Part shown: positions 53,375 to 64,000 of the stretch, piece by piece
Position numbering within the stretch: position 1 is the stretch's first letter
How the letters are laid out: every line of letters begins with the position of its first letter
DNA from: Hypomesus transpacificus
Lineage: Eukaryota > Chordata > Actinopteri > Osmeriformes > Osmeridae
Direction of reading: 5' to 3'
NCBI RefSeq assembly: GCF_021917145.1
Contig: NC_061064.1
Location: forward strand, 4,445,203-4,509,202
Length of the DNA: 64,000 nt
Program-made: the position numbers and the translations under genes
The notes under the pieces: model-generated
What the model saw: the letters and a program-made list of their open reading frames with translations, nothing else
Databases searched by the model: none
What the model was told of the DNA's origin: nothing

Positions 53375-53402
53375 GGGGGGGGGGGGGGGGGGGGGGGGGG
53401 GG
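53375..53402. repeat. 28-base poly(G) tract
   Basis: An uninterrupted G run of 28 bases, the same length as the one at 43254-43281, followed by aagaaaggggg. It is intergenic. G-quadruplex potential is high. Confidence 0.9.
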
Positions 53403-54244
53403 AAGAAAGGGGGCCAGCCCCTCCCCTTTGGGGCAGTAAATCTGCCTGTGCTTAGCCCCCTTGTCCACCATCCTATCCCACCCCACCCCCAACCCAACCC
53501 CTCCCCCCTTCCCCTCCTCTCCCCACAGTACTCTAAATCCCCTCCCCCCACCCTCACCCACTGGCCTGCACGCACACTAAGAGTCTGACAGGAGGAAAGG
53601 ATGGCAGGTGGCCAGTGCAGCCACTAAGGACAATGTCTCGGCCAAGAGACAGACAGAGCCTGAAAGACAGAGAGAGCAACAAAGGGAAAGAGACGTCGAC
53701 CATCTGAAAGAGAGAGAAAGGGGGGGAGCAAGAGAGAGAGAGAGAGAGAGCAAGAGAGAGACAAAGAGAGAGAGAAAGAGGTGTTTTTCAAAACAGGGAT
53801 AAACTTTTAAAGGCCAGAGTCATAATGAAGTTAAGCAGACAGTCATTTGCTGGCTGTCCAGCACCACGTTAACTTCTCAGGTTGAGTCATCTGCACGGAA
53901 ATATGTCGACAGTTAGTTTTACAGCCTTTCAAAGATCCGGTGCTGTGGGCCACATATTTCATCATCACCATCACCTTTTTACCGCCGCGTGTCTTACACT
54001 GCTGGAATCTTCCGTGGCCCCAGACTGACGTGGGCGGGTGTGATGAGAGGCTTTCACTGACCTGATCCAGGGAGGTTATCTCGCTCCCAGACAGGGAGCC
54101 GGCCGCCTGTCATTCGCCCGGCTCCCCTCGGCGTCTCTGCAGACGTGGAGCTCTTAATGATGCCTCTCCATACACCAGCTGTATCACCAGTCTGGAGGAA
54201 AGTCGCAGCCCTCCCAGGTCTTCCTATCATTAGATGAAGCTCCT

Positions 54245-54432
54245 AGGTGGCCCACTGTGATAAGGCAGTCGTTCTGTGCTGTGTCTTGTGCACACTGGAT
54301 CGTGGGTTCACCCCAGAAATTCCATCCTGCGACGCTGCGACAGTGCGTCCAGTCTATCGTGGGTTGTTCCTCACGCTGCCTGGAGATTCTCTGCAGTTTG
54401 TAAGTGGCTTCGGATAAATGAATAAATAAAAA
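54245..54432 (+). mobile_element. Degenerate tRNA-derived SINE
   Basis: A weak tRNA-like head (ggtggcccactgtgataagg, then B box-like cgtgggttcacccc) is followed by a body and a tail reading gtaagtggcttcggataaatg and ending in aaataaataaa. The tail is a diverged form of the gtaagtcgctctggataagag tail at 9098-9298, so a related but older insertion is likely. Confidence 0.6.
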
Positions 54433-56046
54433 TCCGAAGCTGTAGCCTGGAGGATGACATCATCCACCACAGAGGGTTCCTGAAACCCAGAGCGCAGGGG
54501 TCAGTGCTGGTGTTGGGAGGGCTGGAGATGTACATGACTACATACACTACATGGATAGTCATCCACTTCTATTGGTATGTTACATTCCTGAAGGATCTCG
54601 TTGCCCTTTAAGGCCAGCCTGAATGAAACATTAGGTTTAACTATTCATAAGATGCCTCGAGCAGGATGTGCTCTAATCTGCTGAGGCTAGAAACCCCTAA
54701 CGCAAAACCTTTACACACACACACACATAAGCACGCATGCACACACACACGCACACACAGGTGAGCTACATGAAAAATGTTTCGCCACCCAAAACCGTTC
54801 TCCTGATTAAATAACCCAGTGCTCCACTCTCCAACAGTCCGCAAACCCATTAGGTCAGAGTGCTGAACTCCCTCCAACACAGACACACACAGACACAAAC
54901 AACTCCATACTTCCCCCATGGAGCCCCAGAGTTAGTTCACTGGTGGAAACAGGGGGACATTGGCCAGGAACTGACACATTTTTATATTTCAATAGTTAAC
55001 ACATTCCTGAGAGCTTATTCACCAGAGACAGGGAAACAAACAATGGCCTGATTGTGGTTTGGAGCCAGGCTGGTTCCCTAGTAGGCTAGCCAGGAGAGTC
55101 CTGGAGTTCCCTAGTGAGGCCTTGCTCATTAACACTGTTGTGATGGACTGGGTCCATCCTAGTAGGCTAAGCAGATGCCTGGTTGGAATTCAGTGTCACC
55201 TTGTTATTATGGGTTGGCAGGATGAGCTTGCTGACACTCAAAGCTACCACATGCAAACATGCTTTACAAGAGGCGGAAACGCTCACCGTATGTATAATTT
55301 ACAGTCTATTTAATATAAAAATCAAACAAGAAAATATCTACAGTGCACGCAATGGAAAAATAATATAAAAGACGATCGTATCTACACCAAAGGAACCCCA
55401 CTAATATAAATATGGCACGTAATCAGTTGAAAGAAATTCTATATTATCACAGTAAAATAACATTTGAATAACAAAAACAACAATTCACATTTCAATTTCC
55501 AGTGCAGGAGTTTTCTTTTTCTATCACTCAGTTTAGACTTTTCAAGCACGTCGGCTACAGTATATATACAGTACATGCAGGCAGATTTTCACATTTTAGA
55601 GATAACAGTGAATACATTTTGCTTCTGTGCTAATCCAAACACTGCCTTGTTTGACTCTCAGATACAGTAACACTTGTTTTAGCTCCTTCAGACAATGTTA
55701 CCATGTCTGATAGAATTACAGCAAAGAACATAACACCACAACCACAACAGCTTTCCTCACTGCTGATGGGCATTACAGAGCTCAAAGTGGGCCATTTCAA
55801 AGTGCCCAGAAAGAGTGGCTCGTTTTTTTTTCCCGCCGCTACGGCATTCCTCTGCTCTCTGCTGAGGCGGAGGAGAGGCGAGGACCAGGTGTGTGAAGGT
55901 TAAAGAGAGAGGCTGTCCTGTCATGGCACCTGCTGGTTGGCTGCTCGTGCTCAACACAGTGGAGAGAGTGGCCTCGACAAGCTTGGTATTGGTCGGGCTG
56001 GATGATTGACAGGTCACATGGTGGGAGGGGCTTGCGACGGCGTCCG

Positions 56047-59000
56047 TCACACGTAGTGCTCCCGGTGGTTGATGTACACGCGGTCGGCGCCGTTCTGATG
56101 ACACACCCACTCCTGATAGGACAGTGGCTGGCGGGGGGGGCTCCTGGGATGCGGGCGGGGTGCGGCCGGCCGGGCTGCTGACCTCTCGGACGTCTCCAGC
56201 CTGTGCTCGGACCGGCGAGCCTGAAACACACATCAAGCTCGGCGTAAACATTTGTTGAAGAAGGTTGCGGCAGGACAGGAATGGAGCTAGCAGGGGATTG
56301 GTCGATCTTGGTTCGGTGACGAGTGTCTCTGAGGAGAGCTGCTAATTGGATGAAAAAGACAATTTTCCCGGAAGCAAAGAAAGGCAGTCACTGTGGAGGA
56401 GCCGTGCCCTGAGGGCCTGATGCACAGGTTCTGTTTTCTTCTGTAATAAAAGTGAGATTTATGCACAATCAAAAGTGCGTGTGCGCGTACGCCTTCATGT
56501 GTGCGTGTATGTGTGTGTGTGAGTGTGTGTGAGTGTCTGTGAGTATGTGTGTGTGGGTTCTGTCTGAGTATGTGTTGCATACGTGTGCGGGGGAGGGGGG
56601 GAGGCAAAGGAGTATAAAGGGCCAAAGCTGCTCCAATCCTTTTATGAACCTGAATACTAATTAACTCTCTTAAATGAGGCGGCAAATGAGATGAAACGCC
56701 AACAGGAGAGACGGGTGGGTGGTGAAGGAAGGGAGGGGGGGGAGGGGCGGGGAGGGAGGGGCAGGGAGGGAGGGAGGGAGATGGACTGCATGGGTGGGGA
56801 TCACAAGTAAAGATAAATCATCTAACCTTTTAAAACTGGAAGTCTGTGTTTCTACTAACTGAATAATGGCCGCTGTCGGTTATCCCAGCCACTGCTTCTT
56901 ACCTCCACATGCCACATCCGACATGCCAGCAGTGTTACTGATGCACTGTGGGTTGGGGGATGGGGCTGGTTGAGGGAAGGGGGATGAGGGGGGGGGGTTT
57001 ACCTGTGATAGCGATGCCACCTGGGTGGCGTGGACAGCCAGAGGGATGGCGGGGGGTCTCTCTGTGTAGGGAGGAGGGGGCTTGTGGGTCGGGGGGAGGT
57101 CAATCCTGGAGGACAGAAGAGAGGTCAGGTTTCCTCCACAAGTGACAAGTGGAGCTCTTCTAAACTGACCATGGCACAATTGTGTTGTGTGTCCCGGAGC
57201 CGTGTAATTACAAGGTGGTTAAACCAGATTAATAGTATTATGTTAGGAATGGCTGCTGCGGCGAACCAAATCCATTCTGCACTCAGATCGACAGGGTCTA
57301 AGCTGCAGTAAATGGAGTGATTAACTTAATGGCCGGCCCTTCATCGTGCCTCACCTCACGCTTGACTTGCCAGTCGGCCTAATCTCCACTCATTTTCCTC
57401 CAAAACACCTCACAAGCCCTCCTCCTACCCAAACGCAGACCGTGAGCACAAACCGTTTTCACTCTGGACCACAAGGCCCTCGACCCTCGCTCCACAGAAG
57501 GCTCCTAGTCTACACGGCCTCCTGCGGACCTCCTCAGCTCTTTCTTCATTCTCGCTTCGCTGCCTCTCTGCGGGCGTCCTTCGCTCGCCCTCTCTCCGTC
57601 CACGTCCCCGTCTCCCGGGAGACCGTGCACATGTGGAGACGCGAGTTCTGGATGGATGAGTCTCCCATCACGATGAGGGAAGTTTCTTGCTCTCCAGAGA
57701 CAGAGACTGCAGCCAAGGTCACAGACCCTACTCACGCTGGCCCGAACCCACATTTCTCGACGACAAAAGAAAAGAAAAAAAATGTCTACACCCTGACCTA
57801 TATCCATTTATAAGAGGATGTCATAGTCATTGATTTCCTGAACTCTACCCGTCAGCTGTTAAGGAACTTCAGAGCGGTATCCTCTGCGTCGGAGCCAAGA
57901 AAACCCCCAAAGTCAGAGTCTCTCTCGCTCCGGGAGTCGGGATGGGGAGAGAGGTTCCTGGAGGCTGATGTATTGTTAATGACCTCGAGTGTGTTTCCCA
58001 CAGTAGGCTGAGGGACAGAGTGCACCTGATCCATTAGGAGATGGCCTTTCATGTCTGTGTGATGACAGAGCAGGATGAGGCCCCACCGCCCCCCCTCCCT
58101 CCGGGACACACAGCCAGGGTCACTCCCAGGACGACAGCGTTTGACTTGGCATCGGACGGCACATACACCAGGCCGGACCAAACACACCCCTCTGAACCTG
58201 TGTGTTTGTACTGTATTTATAAGTGTGTGTGTGTGTGTGGGTGTGTGTTGGAAGCACTCAATATGGCTCGCAGATGCATAGACGCATGGAAAATGTTCTT
58301 TCCTTTGACACACAGCTGTTTGATTCAGAGTTTCAGATCAGGCTTGTGTTGCTCTTGGCCAGATCTCGAAGGCCTCCTGTTTTCTCTCCCAGCCTGTCTG
58401 AGAGGGAGCTCCCTAACAGGCCCCAAGGCTGCCTGGACCAGCGTCTACAGAGTCCAAGTGTAAAACTCCGGTCAAAGACGGACGGAGCGAAGGTCAAGGA
58501 TTTTTTCTAAAAGCCACGAGACGGCCCTGTTACCTGAGTGTCTGAATAAGGAAGAAAGGAATCAAATCATTGTGAATCTTATTGATCACCGGAGGTTATG
58601 TCTCGGGCTGGAACAGCAGGAGCCAGTCATTTATAGATACTATCGGTGCACATGCTCAAATGTGGGCATCCAATTACACACCCGCACGCACGCACACAGT
58701 ACCAACCGCAGGAACTACCACAGCCCCAGCAATCAGTCTCCTGGGATTCATTCTAACCTGCCTATGTGACAGTTGATCAGCTTTATTATGATACATGTGC
58801 CTCAGCAAAGCTTATCCTGTCTGTCCGTAATGGACGACTCCTCCTAAGCAGTGTGGATGTACTGTTGGTATGGTAATAAACCCTAGAACACCCAGGACTG
58901 TTCCACCGTTTAGACGTTCTCCCTGTGTCTTCGGCATGAGGAAACCATTTACGAGCAACGCTCTGCGTGCAGCCACCCACTGGCTCCGAGGAAGACAGCA

Positions 59001-60266
59001 GCTGATTGGCCGGCTCATCTCGAGTTCAGAAACCGAGCCTGCGAGTGGCTGGTGAGGGAAATGAAGACAGACAGGCGAGGTGTGGGACTGGAGAGGGCCT
59101 TCGGAGAACAAAAGGAAAAGAGTGATGTAATCCCTCGGAGGAATAAAGACGCCGGATGGAGCTTCATATCTAAAGTGTAATTGGAGGACGGGCCGAGGAG
59201 AAACAGATGCTGTTGTTATGCTTTATGTCCTGTTATAGGAAATGCCTTTTCAACTGATAAAAGATCTGTTTTCATCTGGAGCATGCCGGGTGTGTATTAT
59301 TATCGTGTGTGTGTGTGTGTGTGTTGGTGTGTGTGTGTGTCACAGGAAACCACATCTCAAAGTGAGAAGAGGAAGACTGGGACATGGGAGCCATTTGCTT
59401 AGGTGCACCAGAATCACGGAAGTGCACCCACGCACACCCACCTACCCACCCACGCACACCCACCTACCCACCCACGCACACCCACCTACCCACCCACGCA
59501 CACCCACCTACCCACCCACGCACACCCACCTACCCACCCACGCACACCCACCTACCCACCCACGCACACCCACCTACCCACCCACGCACACCCACCTACC
59601 CACCCACGCACACCCACCTACCCACCCACGCACACCCACCTACCCACCCACGCACACCCATTCCATGTCAGTCATACTCTAGGCCAGGACTGTGACCGGA
59701 CTCTCATGTAAATAATTGAATGGAAAAGTTACTTCTCTCCTCCACAACAGGCAGTTGAACATGAGTTCACGTATGCCTCTAGAAACACACTCAGCGAAAC
59801 AGACTGAGGGACTGCTGCCAAGACTGCAATTACCTGTCACCTCGAAACCTTGTACCTTCTCACCCCCGCCACCCTCCCCCACCCGGACACCACCCTCCAG
59901 GTCCTGAGACGAATACTGCAGCAGCCCTCCGCAGGATCCAGGACTCCCTCCCACCTCAGGGTGGAGAGAAGGAGGGCGTTTCGGGCATTGAAGGAACATA
60001 TGTATGGCAATACCTTTCATTCGGATGGTTCATTCTGCTACCCGTTCTAAAGATGAACATTCATAAACAGATTGGTATACGGATCCAAAACTGCCGTGGG
60101 ACAAAAAGGTCTTGGACTTACACTTTGTCGGTGTAGGCTGGCGGGGGGACCCTGCGCGCGGTGAAGATGACGATGATCACCACGGCGATGAGGAAGAGAG
60201 CGAGGACCGCCCCCAGGGCGGCTCCCGCCACGGCGATGGAGTTGTACCTCTGCTCCTGTGACTGGT
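56047..60266 (-). CDS. Nectin-family adhesion receptor, last three exons
   Basis: Nectins are immunoglobulin-domain adhesion proteins whose C-terminus binds the PDZ domain of afadin. Three minus-strand exons read in phase: 60122-60266 (membrane span), 57003-57105 and 56047-56220. The first encodes a juxtamembrane stretch (DQSQEQRYN), a transmembrane helix (VAGAALGAVLALFLIAVVII) and then TARRVPPPAYTDK. The second gives IDLPPTHKPPPPYTERPPAI and the third a basic Arg/Pro-rich segment ending RVYINHREHYV and a stop. The final HYV is a class II-like PDZ ligand, as expected for nectins, and the YIN-x-REHYV tail resembles alternative nectin isoform tails. The extracellular Ig exons must lie right of base 64000. 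I cannot settle which nectin it is: human NECTIN2 is on 19q13, but the tail looks more like nectin-1/3 isoforms. Confidence 0.75.
57106..60121. other. Nectin intron, with minisatellite
   Basis: About 3 kb between two nectin coding exons. It contains a 22-bp minisatellite (59426-59660) and (TG)n tracts at about 58220-58250 and 59305-59340. A 153-codon open frame on the minus strand (57852-58313) has an acidic end but no splice or homology support. Confidence 0.6.
59426..59660. repeat. 22-bp minisatellite, about 10-11 units
   Basis: The unit acgcacacccacctacccaccc is repeated with almost no change. A 22-base unit shifts frame each time, so all three plus-strand frames read the same THPRTPTYPP-like peptide in rotation. 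It is intronic. Confidence 0.96.
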
Positions 60267-60295
60267 CTGGGACACAACACAGACAGGACTAGAAC

Positions 60296-60720
60296 ATCTG
60301 GACCGACGTAGCACAGCACTGCACATACACACACACAGAGCCGAGTACAGCACCGCACTGCACACACACACACAGAGCAGAGTACAGCACCGCACAGCAC
60401 TGCACACACACAGAGCACAGCACCGCACAGCACTGCACACACACACAGAGCAAAGTACAGCACCGCACAGCACACACACAGAGCAGAGTACAGCACCGCA
60501 CAGCCCTGCACACACACAGAGCAGAGTACAGCACCGCACAGCACTGCACACACACAGAGCACAGCACCGCACAGCACTGCACACACACACAGAGCAAAGT
60601 ACAGCACCGCACAGCACACACACAGAGCAGAGTACAGCACCGCACAGCCCTGCACACACACAGAGCAGAGTACAGCACCGCACAGCACTGCACACACACA
60701 CAGAGCAGAGTACAGCACAG
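60296..60720. repeat. Satellite with 144-bp higher-order unit
   Basis: Short units around cagcaccgcacagcactgc plus acacacacagagcagagta recur many times. At a larger scale, the 144-base block starting at 60385 is repeated almost exactly from 60529. It lies in the nectin intron next to the membrane-span exon. The Cys/Val-rich open frames on the minus strand are artefacts. Confidence 0.93.
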
Positions 60721-60993
60721 CACACTATTGCACGACACGACACAGCGTAACACAGCATGGCACAGCCTAACATACCCCAGATATCCACTGTGTTATTGAT
60801 AGCATTGTGTCTGTTTGAGTGTGTGTGTGTGTGTTTAAGGAGGCATATGTATACTGCGGGCTGTAAAGCGTGTCAGCTGGCTGGGTCTCGCAGCCCTGAC
60901 TCGGTGTAATTAGGGGCTCCATGCTGCTGGAGGCTCCACTGGGCTCCAGTCACTCTTCACCTTCACCTTCCCAACCCTCCATCCTCCCATTCT

Positions 60994-61028
<35 letters not shown>

Positions 61029-63705
61029 GTCTCTCTCTCTCTATTACTCCTCTGAGGTGAGCAGTCCTGGTGCCTTGGCAACGTCTCTGCGGACTGTTCG
61101 TTAGATCACATGCTCGTTATCCACGACATCGGGGGGTCCACAGAGGGGATTAACATTGATCAAGATTAATTAAGATTAATCAAACTCACAGAAAGCTAGC
61201 CTATGGCCAGTTAGAGCCAATTACAGACCACCCTTGAGGGTCTATGTGGGATGTTGGTAATATGGTGTGAGAGAGGGATTGGAAAGAAGCATGTTTTAGA
61301 AGGAGGGGGAGCGGGTGGGGGTAAAAACAGAACAGTGAGTGTGACAGCCAAGTCCAGTTGCTTAGCTCCCTGAGCGCTGGCAAAATCAATAATGTGCTGA
61401 GACGAGAATCCAAAGTAACATCTCAATTACGATGCAGAACAAACAAGCTGGGACCTTGGGCCGACCCCTGAACGCTGCTCTCCTCTTCACGCCTCTCCCT
61501 CCCTCCTTCCCCCTCCTTATCCCTTCCTCCTTCCAGCCCCCTCCCCGTGACCAACAGGAGCAGGTATTGGATCTATCTGTAGAGCGGAGGGCGAGTACAC
61601 TGTACTAAAGCGCGGTTTGGAAAAAAAACAAGCCCTTGAGCTCTCAAGTGAGACAGGAGAGGCGAACCGTGGACTGTTACTCATAGAATAACCTTTTCCT
61701 TTGATAACCATGACAACAAGCTCTTGGGGATGAGTCAAGCACGACGACCTTAACTAAAGCGTGAGCACTTTGCCTGACAACAAAGGCCCTCTCGGAGACA
61801 CCTGAGCTAATGGCTTTCCCCGCCGTGCACCCTTGGGGAGTCGAGATCCCAAACACAAACAAGATAGAGCCCTCCATCCAGGCGATACCTCTTAAAACGG
61901 GATTGTGGACACAGGTGGAGGTTTAATCCACTGCCAGGGTCTCTAAAGCTCCTTCCCTTTCACTGTCCGTCCACTGGTCTCAGCCCACTGCTAACAGACA
62001 AGGCCTAACTCGGATCCCCATGAATGGGCAGGGGGAAGCAGAGGTCTGTGTCTCAGCGAGGGTCGGGGCCACGGTTAACCCCTCGGAGGTGACAACACAC
62101 ACACCTCCCTGACACGAGCGTCACACCGAGGGAGGGAGGGGTCACACGCTTCCCCTCTCGAGACAATCGTCATCCCCAAACCTCTGCAGCAAAGGTCAAG
62201 GGTCGCCGCAGCACCACGCCCCTGAGGGAGCAGATGTTCATGTTGTGGGCGGCTCGGGTGAAATCCTAGGGTGGAGCCGTGGTGCATGGGTGGTCTGACG
62301 CACTGTCAAGCATCTGTCACTTCACACAATCCTGGCGGTCTCTTGTAATCCAGCTCCATTTTAACAGTGACTGGTGTTGCCTATAGACTATCCTAGACTA
62401 TTTATCTTTCATTTTAACGATCATCGAACAACACACTGCTGTCGTCACGGAGTGGTTTTTCCACCTCCCTCTGCGTTCAATTAGAAAGTCTTAGTGTGGG
62501 CAGAACAATAAGATAAGATCAGTCAGATCAATTAATTGATTTCTAAATGGAGGTTTTACAGTAATTCATGCATGTCTGACTGGAAATCATTACAGCAGGA
62601 GAGCTCGATTTCTCCTTCTTTTCCAGAGCAAATCTGCAGAAGAGTCGTCCCCACACGGAACTGAGCGCGCTCCACTTCAAGGTCGATGAAACCTTGAAAG
62701 ACATTGTCTCAATGAGAGTGACTGCATGTCTGGACTGGCACAGAAATGGAGACTTTCTGAACGGAGCTTGTCACGGTGACACGGGCCAAGGTCACCAGTG
62801 ATTTCTGCTCCCTGCCGTGTCCTGTTAGGAGCAGCAGGTTATAATGAGCCATTTGAAACCCCAATGGCTTATTCTCTCACTCTCCTCTGTCCTTCAGCAA
62901 CCCCTTTTACCTTGCTCCTCCAGCCCCCTCCCCCTGCCTGTCTCCACCTTTCTCCCTACCTGCCTGTCTCTCTCTTCCTCTCTCTCTCTCTCGCTCTCTG
63001 TCTCTCTCTCTCTCTCTCTCTCAGAGCAGGTAGAGGCGGTGCGATGGAGTACTGAGGGAGACAGCCTCTGTCACCAGCTCCAGATGAGGCTGTTGCCATG
63101 GGGACAGAGTCAATGGCCTGGAGAGAAGGCCTCGGGGGCAGACATAAACACAGAGCGTTTGATTTCACCAGCTGGGAGACGCCGGGGGAGAGACGTGGGG
63201 GGGGGGGGAGGGGCACGCAGAAAGGAGCCGAGCCGTAGAGGAGAGCGAGGGCAATTTCTGTTCTGTCACTAAGCCAGTCGAGAGGACAACTGAACCACAA
63301 GAGAGGTGGGGGGGGGTAAAAAAACAGAGTAGAGCTCCTTGATCTCTGCTGACTCTTTAGAAAAGCAGGTGGGGAGAAGGTTGGAAGAGTTGAAATTATC
63401 CAATCAATTCCTTAGATGGAACGTCGGAAGGCAGAGAAGTGGTGGAGCAGAGAGGATGTGCAAGAGACCGTTCGGGCGTGTGTGTGTGCCGTGGGCTCGG
63501 AGCGTGTGTGTTTGGAGTGTGTGTGTGTGCGCGCACTGATTGAGGGGTGCTCAGTCTGTGCGGGGAGCGAGGGGAGCAACAGATGACGTCACCTGCGGAG
63601 GCACACAGACACTGATCAGTCTGAGGAGCTGTCTGCGAGCACGCGTTCTCTCAGTCTACCAGCTGCCAATCAGTCCAGGAAGAAAACTCACAGAAAAAAA
63701 GGTGC

Positions 63706-63711
63706 TTTATT
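63706..63711 (-). terminator. Minus-strand poly(A) signal, probable alternative nectin end
   Basis: TTTATT on the plus strand reads AATAAA on the minus strand, in the context ttttcaataaagcacc, a strong cleavage-site setting. AT-rich sequence continues to the right and resembles a 3' UTR. Because nectin reads in the same direction and its Ig exons must lie further right, this could end an isoform that uses an earlier terminal exon. Confidence 0.5.
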
Positions 63712-64000
63712 GAAAACAAAAGTATCTCGAAAGATTTACAAAACAATGTTCGTCGTCATTGATACAGCATATGATTTTTTTTGTACTCTTTTTTTGTATT
63801 TTTTGAACGTTTATTTGTATTAATTTTTTGAACGTCTCGCTTTAAATCATTTGAACTTACAGTACCCCGTCTCTTCTTTATGTACAATACAAACGTGAAC
63901 ACACGGGAAGGTGCTTGCGAGGACATAAGTGAAAAGTCTCCTTCAGAGGCCTCGTGAGAGGGTGCGGCGCCCTGGCGCTCCCCTGTCCGAAGGCGGACTG

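Larger units (their letters stand above)
48271..56046. other. Long gene-free stretch between rab4b and nectin
   Basis: The first 1.3 kb is probably rab4b 3' UTR (AATAAA at 49587-49592). The last several hundred bases before 56046 are probably nectin 3' UTR. Between these I find only repeats: (TG)n at about 50286-50312, (CA)n at 50829-50873, mixed CA/TC blocks at 53020-53160, a 28-base poly(G) at 53375-53402, GA-rich sequence at 53660-53780 and a SINE relic near 54245-54432. Many short open frames are artefacts of these repeats. Confidence 0.65.
60267..64000. other. Nectin intron and right edge
   Basis: Upstream of the membrane-span exon (minus strand) lies a satellite with higher-order repeats (about 60296-60720), then (TC)n tracts near 60991-61042 and 62978-63022, and GC-rich sequence. 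Near the right edge a minus-strand AATAAA (63706-63711) suggests the 3' end of an alternative terminal exon. No coding exon is recognised before 64000. Confidence 0.55.

Noticed and set aside
57852-58313. 153-codon minus-strand frame as an extra nectin exon
   Set aside because: No acceptor and phase arrangement connects it to the neighbouring exons, and the end (EDTALKFLNS) does not match a known nectin tail.
59384-59711. Three overlapping Thr/Pro/Tyr-rich frames
   Set aside because: Produced by the 22-bp intronic minisatellite rotating through the frames.
60047-60788. Cys/Val/Leu-rich frames of 150-220 codons on the minus strand
   Set aside because: They run through the CA/CAG satellite next to the membrane-span exon and have no non-repeat content of their own.

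Overview
This window looks like nuclear DNA of a teleost fish. It has compact multi-exon genes with GT-AG introns, tRNA-derived SINEs with a fish-type tail, many (CA)n, (TC)n and (GA)n tracts, and proteins that match vertebrate families closely. I cannot name the species; an early euteleost (smelt, pike or salmonid grade) is only a guess.

Layout: snx19 (minus, its 3' end runs off the left edge), itpkc (plus), a wdr87-like WD-repeat gene (minus), a sipa1l3-like gene of which only the C-terminal part is present (plus), a meiosin-like bHLH plus HMG-box gene (minus), qpctl (plus), sdhaf1 (plus), an unrecognised 109-residue gene (plus), a THIK-type two-pore potassium channel (plus), ppm1n (minus), rtn2 (plus), rab4b (plus), about 8 kb with no gene, and the last three exons of a nectin-family gene (minus, its 5' part runs off the right edge). 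Exons were joined by hand from splice sites, reading phase and recalled family sequences. For itpkc, wdr87, sipa1l3, sdhaf1, the small gene, the channel, ppm1n, rtn2 and rab4b the joined exons are a whole number of codons.

Most of these genes have human counterparts on 19q13 (ITPKC, WDR87, SIPA1L3, MEIOSIN/BHMG1, QPCTL, SDHAF1, PPM1N, RTN2, RAB4B), so this is a shuffled but conserved chromosome-19-type block. SNX19 (human 11q) lies at one edge. The THIK channel has no human 19q counterpart and looks like a paralogue lost in mammals.

The most notable points are: (1) a meiosin-type meiotic regulator with both DNA-binding domains, next to qpctl as in mammals; (2) a sipa1l3 copy with no RapGAP or PDZ exons but seven clean in-frame C-terminal exons, still head-to-head with wdr87; (3) a one-base shift in the last qpctl exon that removes the conserved C-terminus; (4) a third THIK-channel paralogue; (5) coding and non-coding satellites with higher-order structure. 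The genes do not form one pathway. They cover endosomal sorting (snx19, rab4b), inositol phosphate signalling (itpkc), meiosis and sperm (meiosin, wdr87), Golgi pyroglutamate formation (qpctl), complex II assembly (sdhaf1), membrane potential (THIK), phosphatase signalling (ppm1n), ER shape (rtn2) and cell adhesion (nectin). I saw no virus-derived element, toxin gene or CRISPR array, and no free-standing tRNA or rRNA gene.
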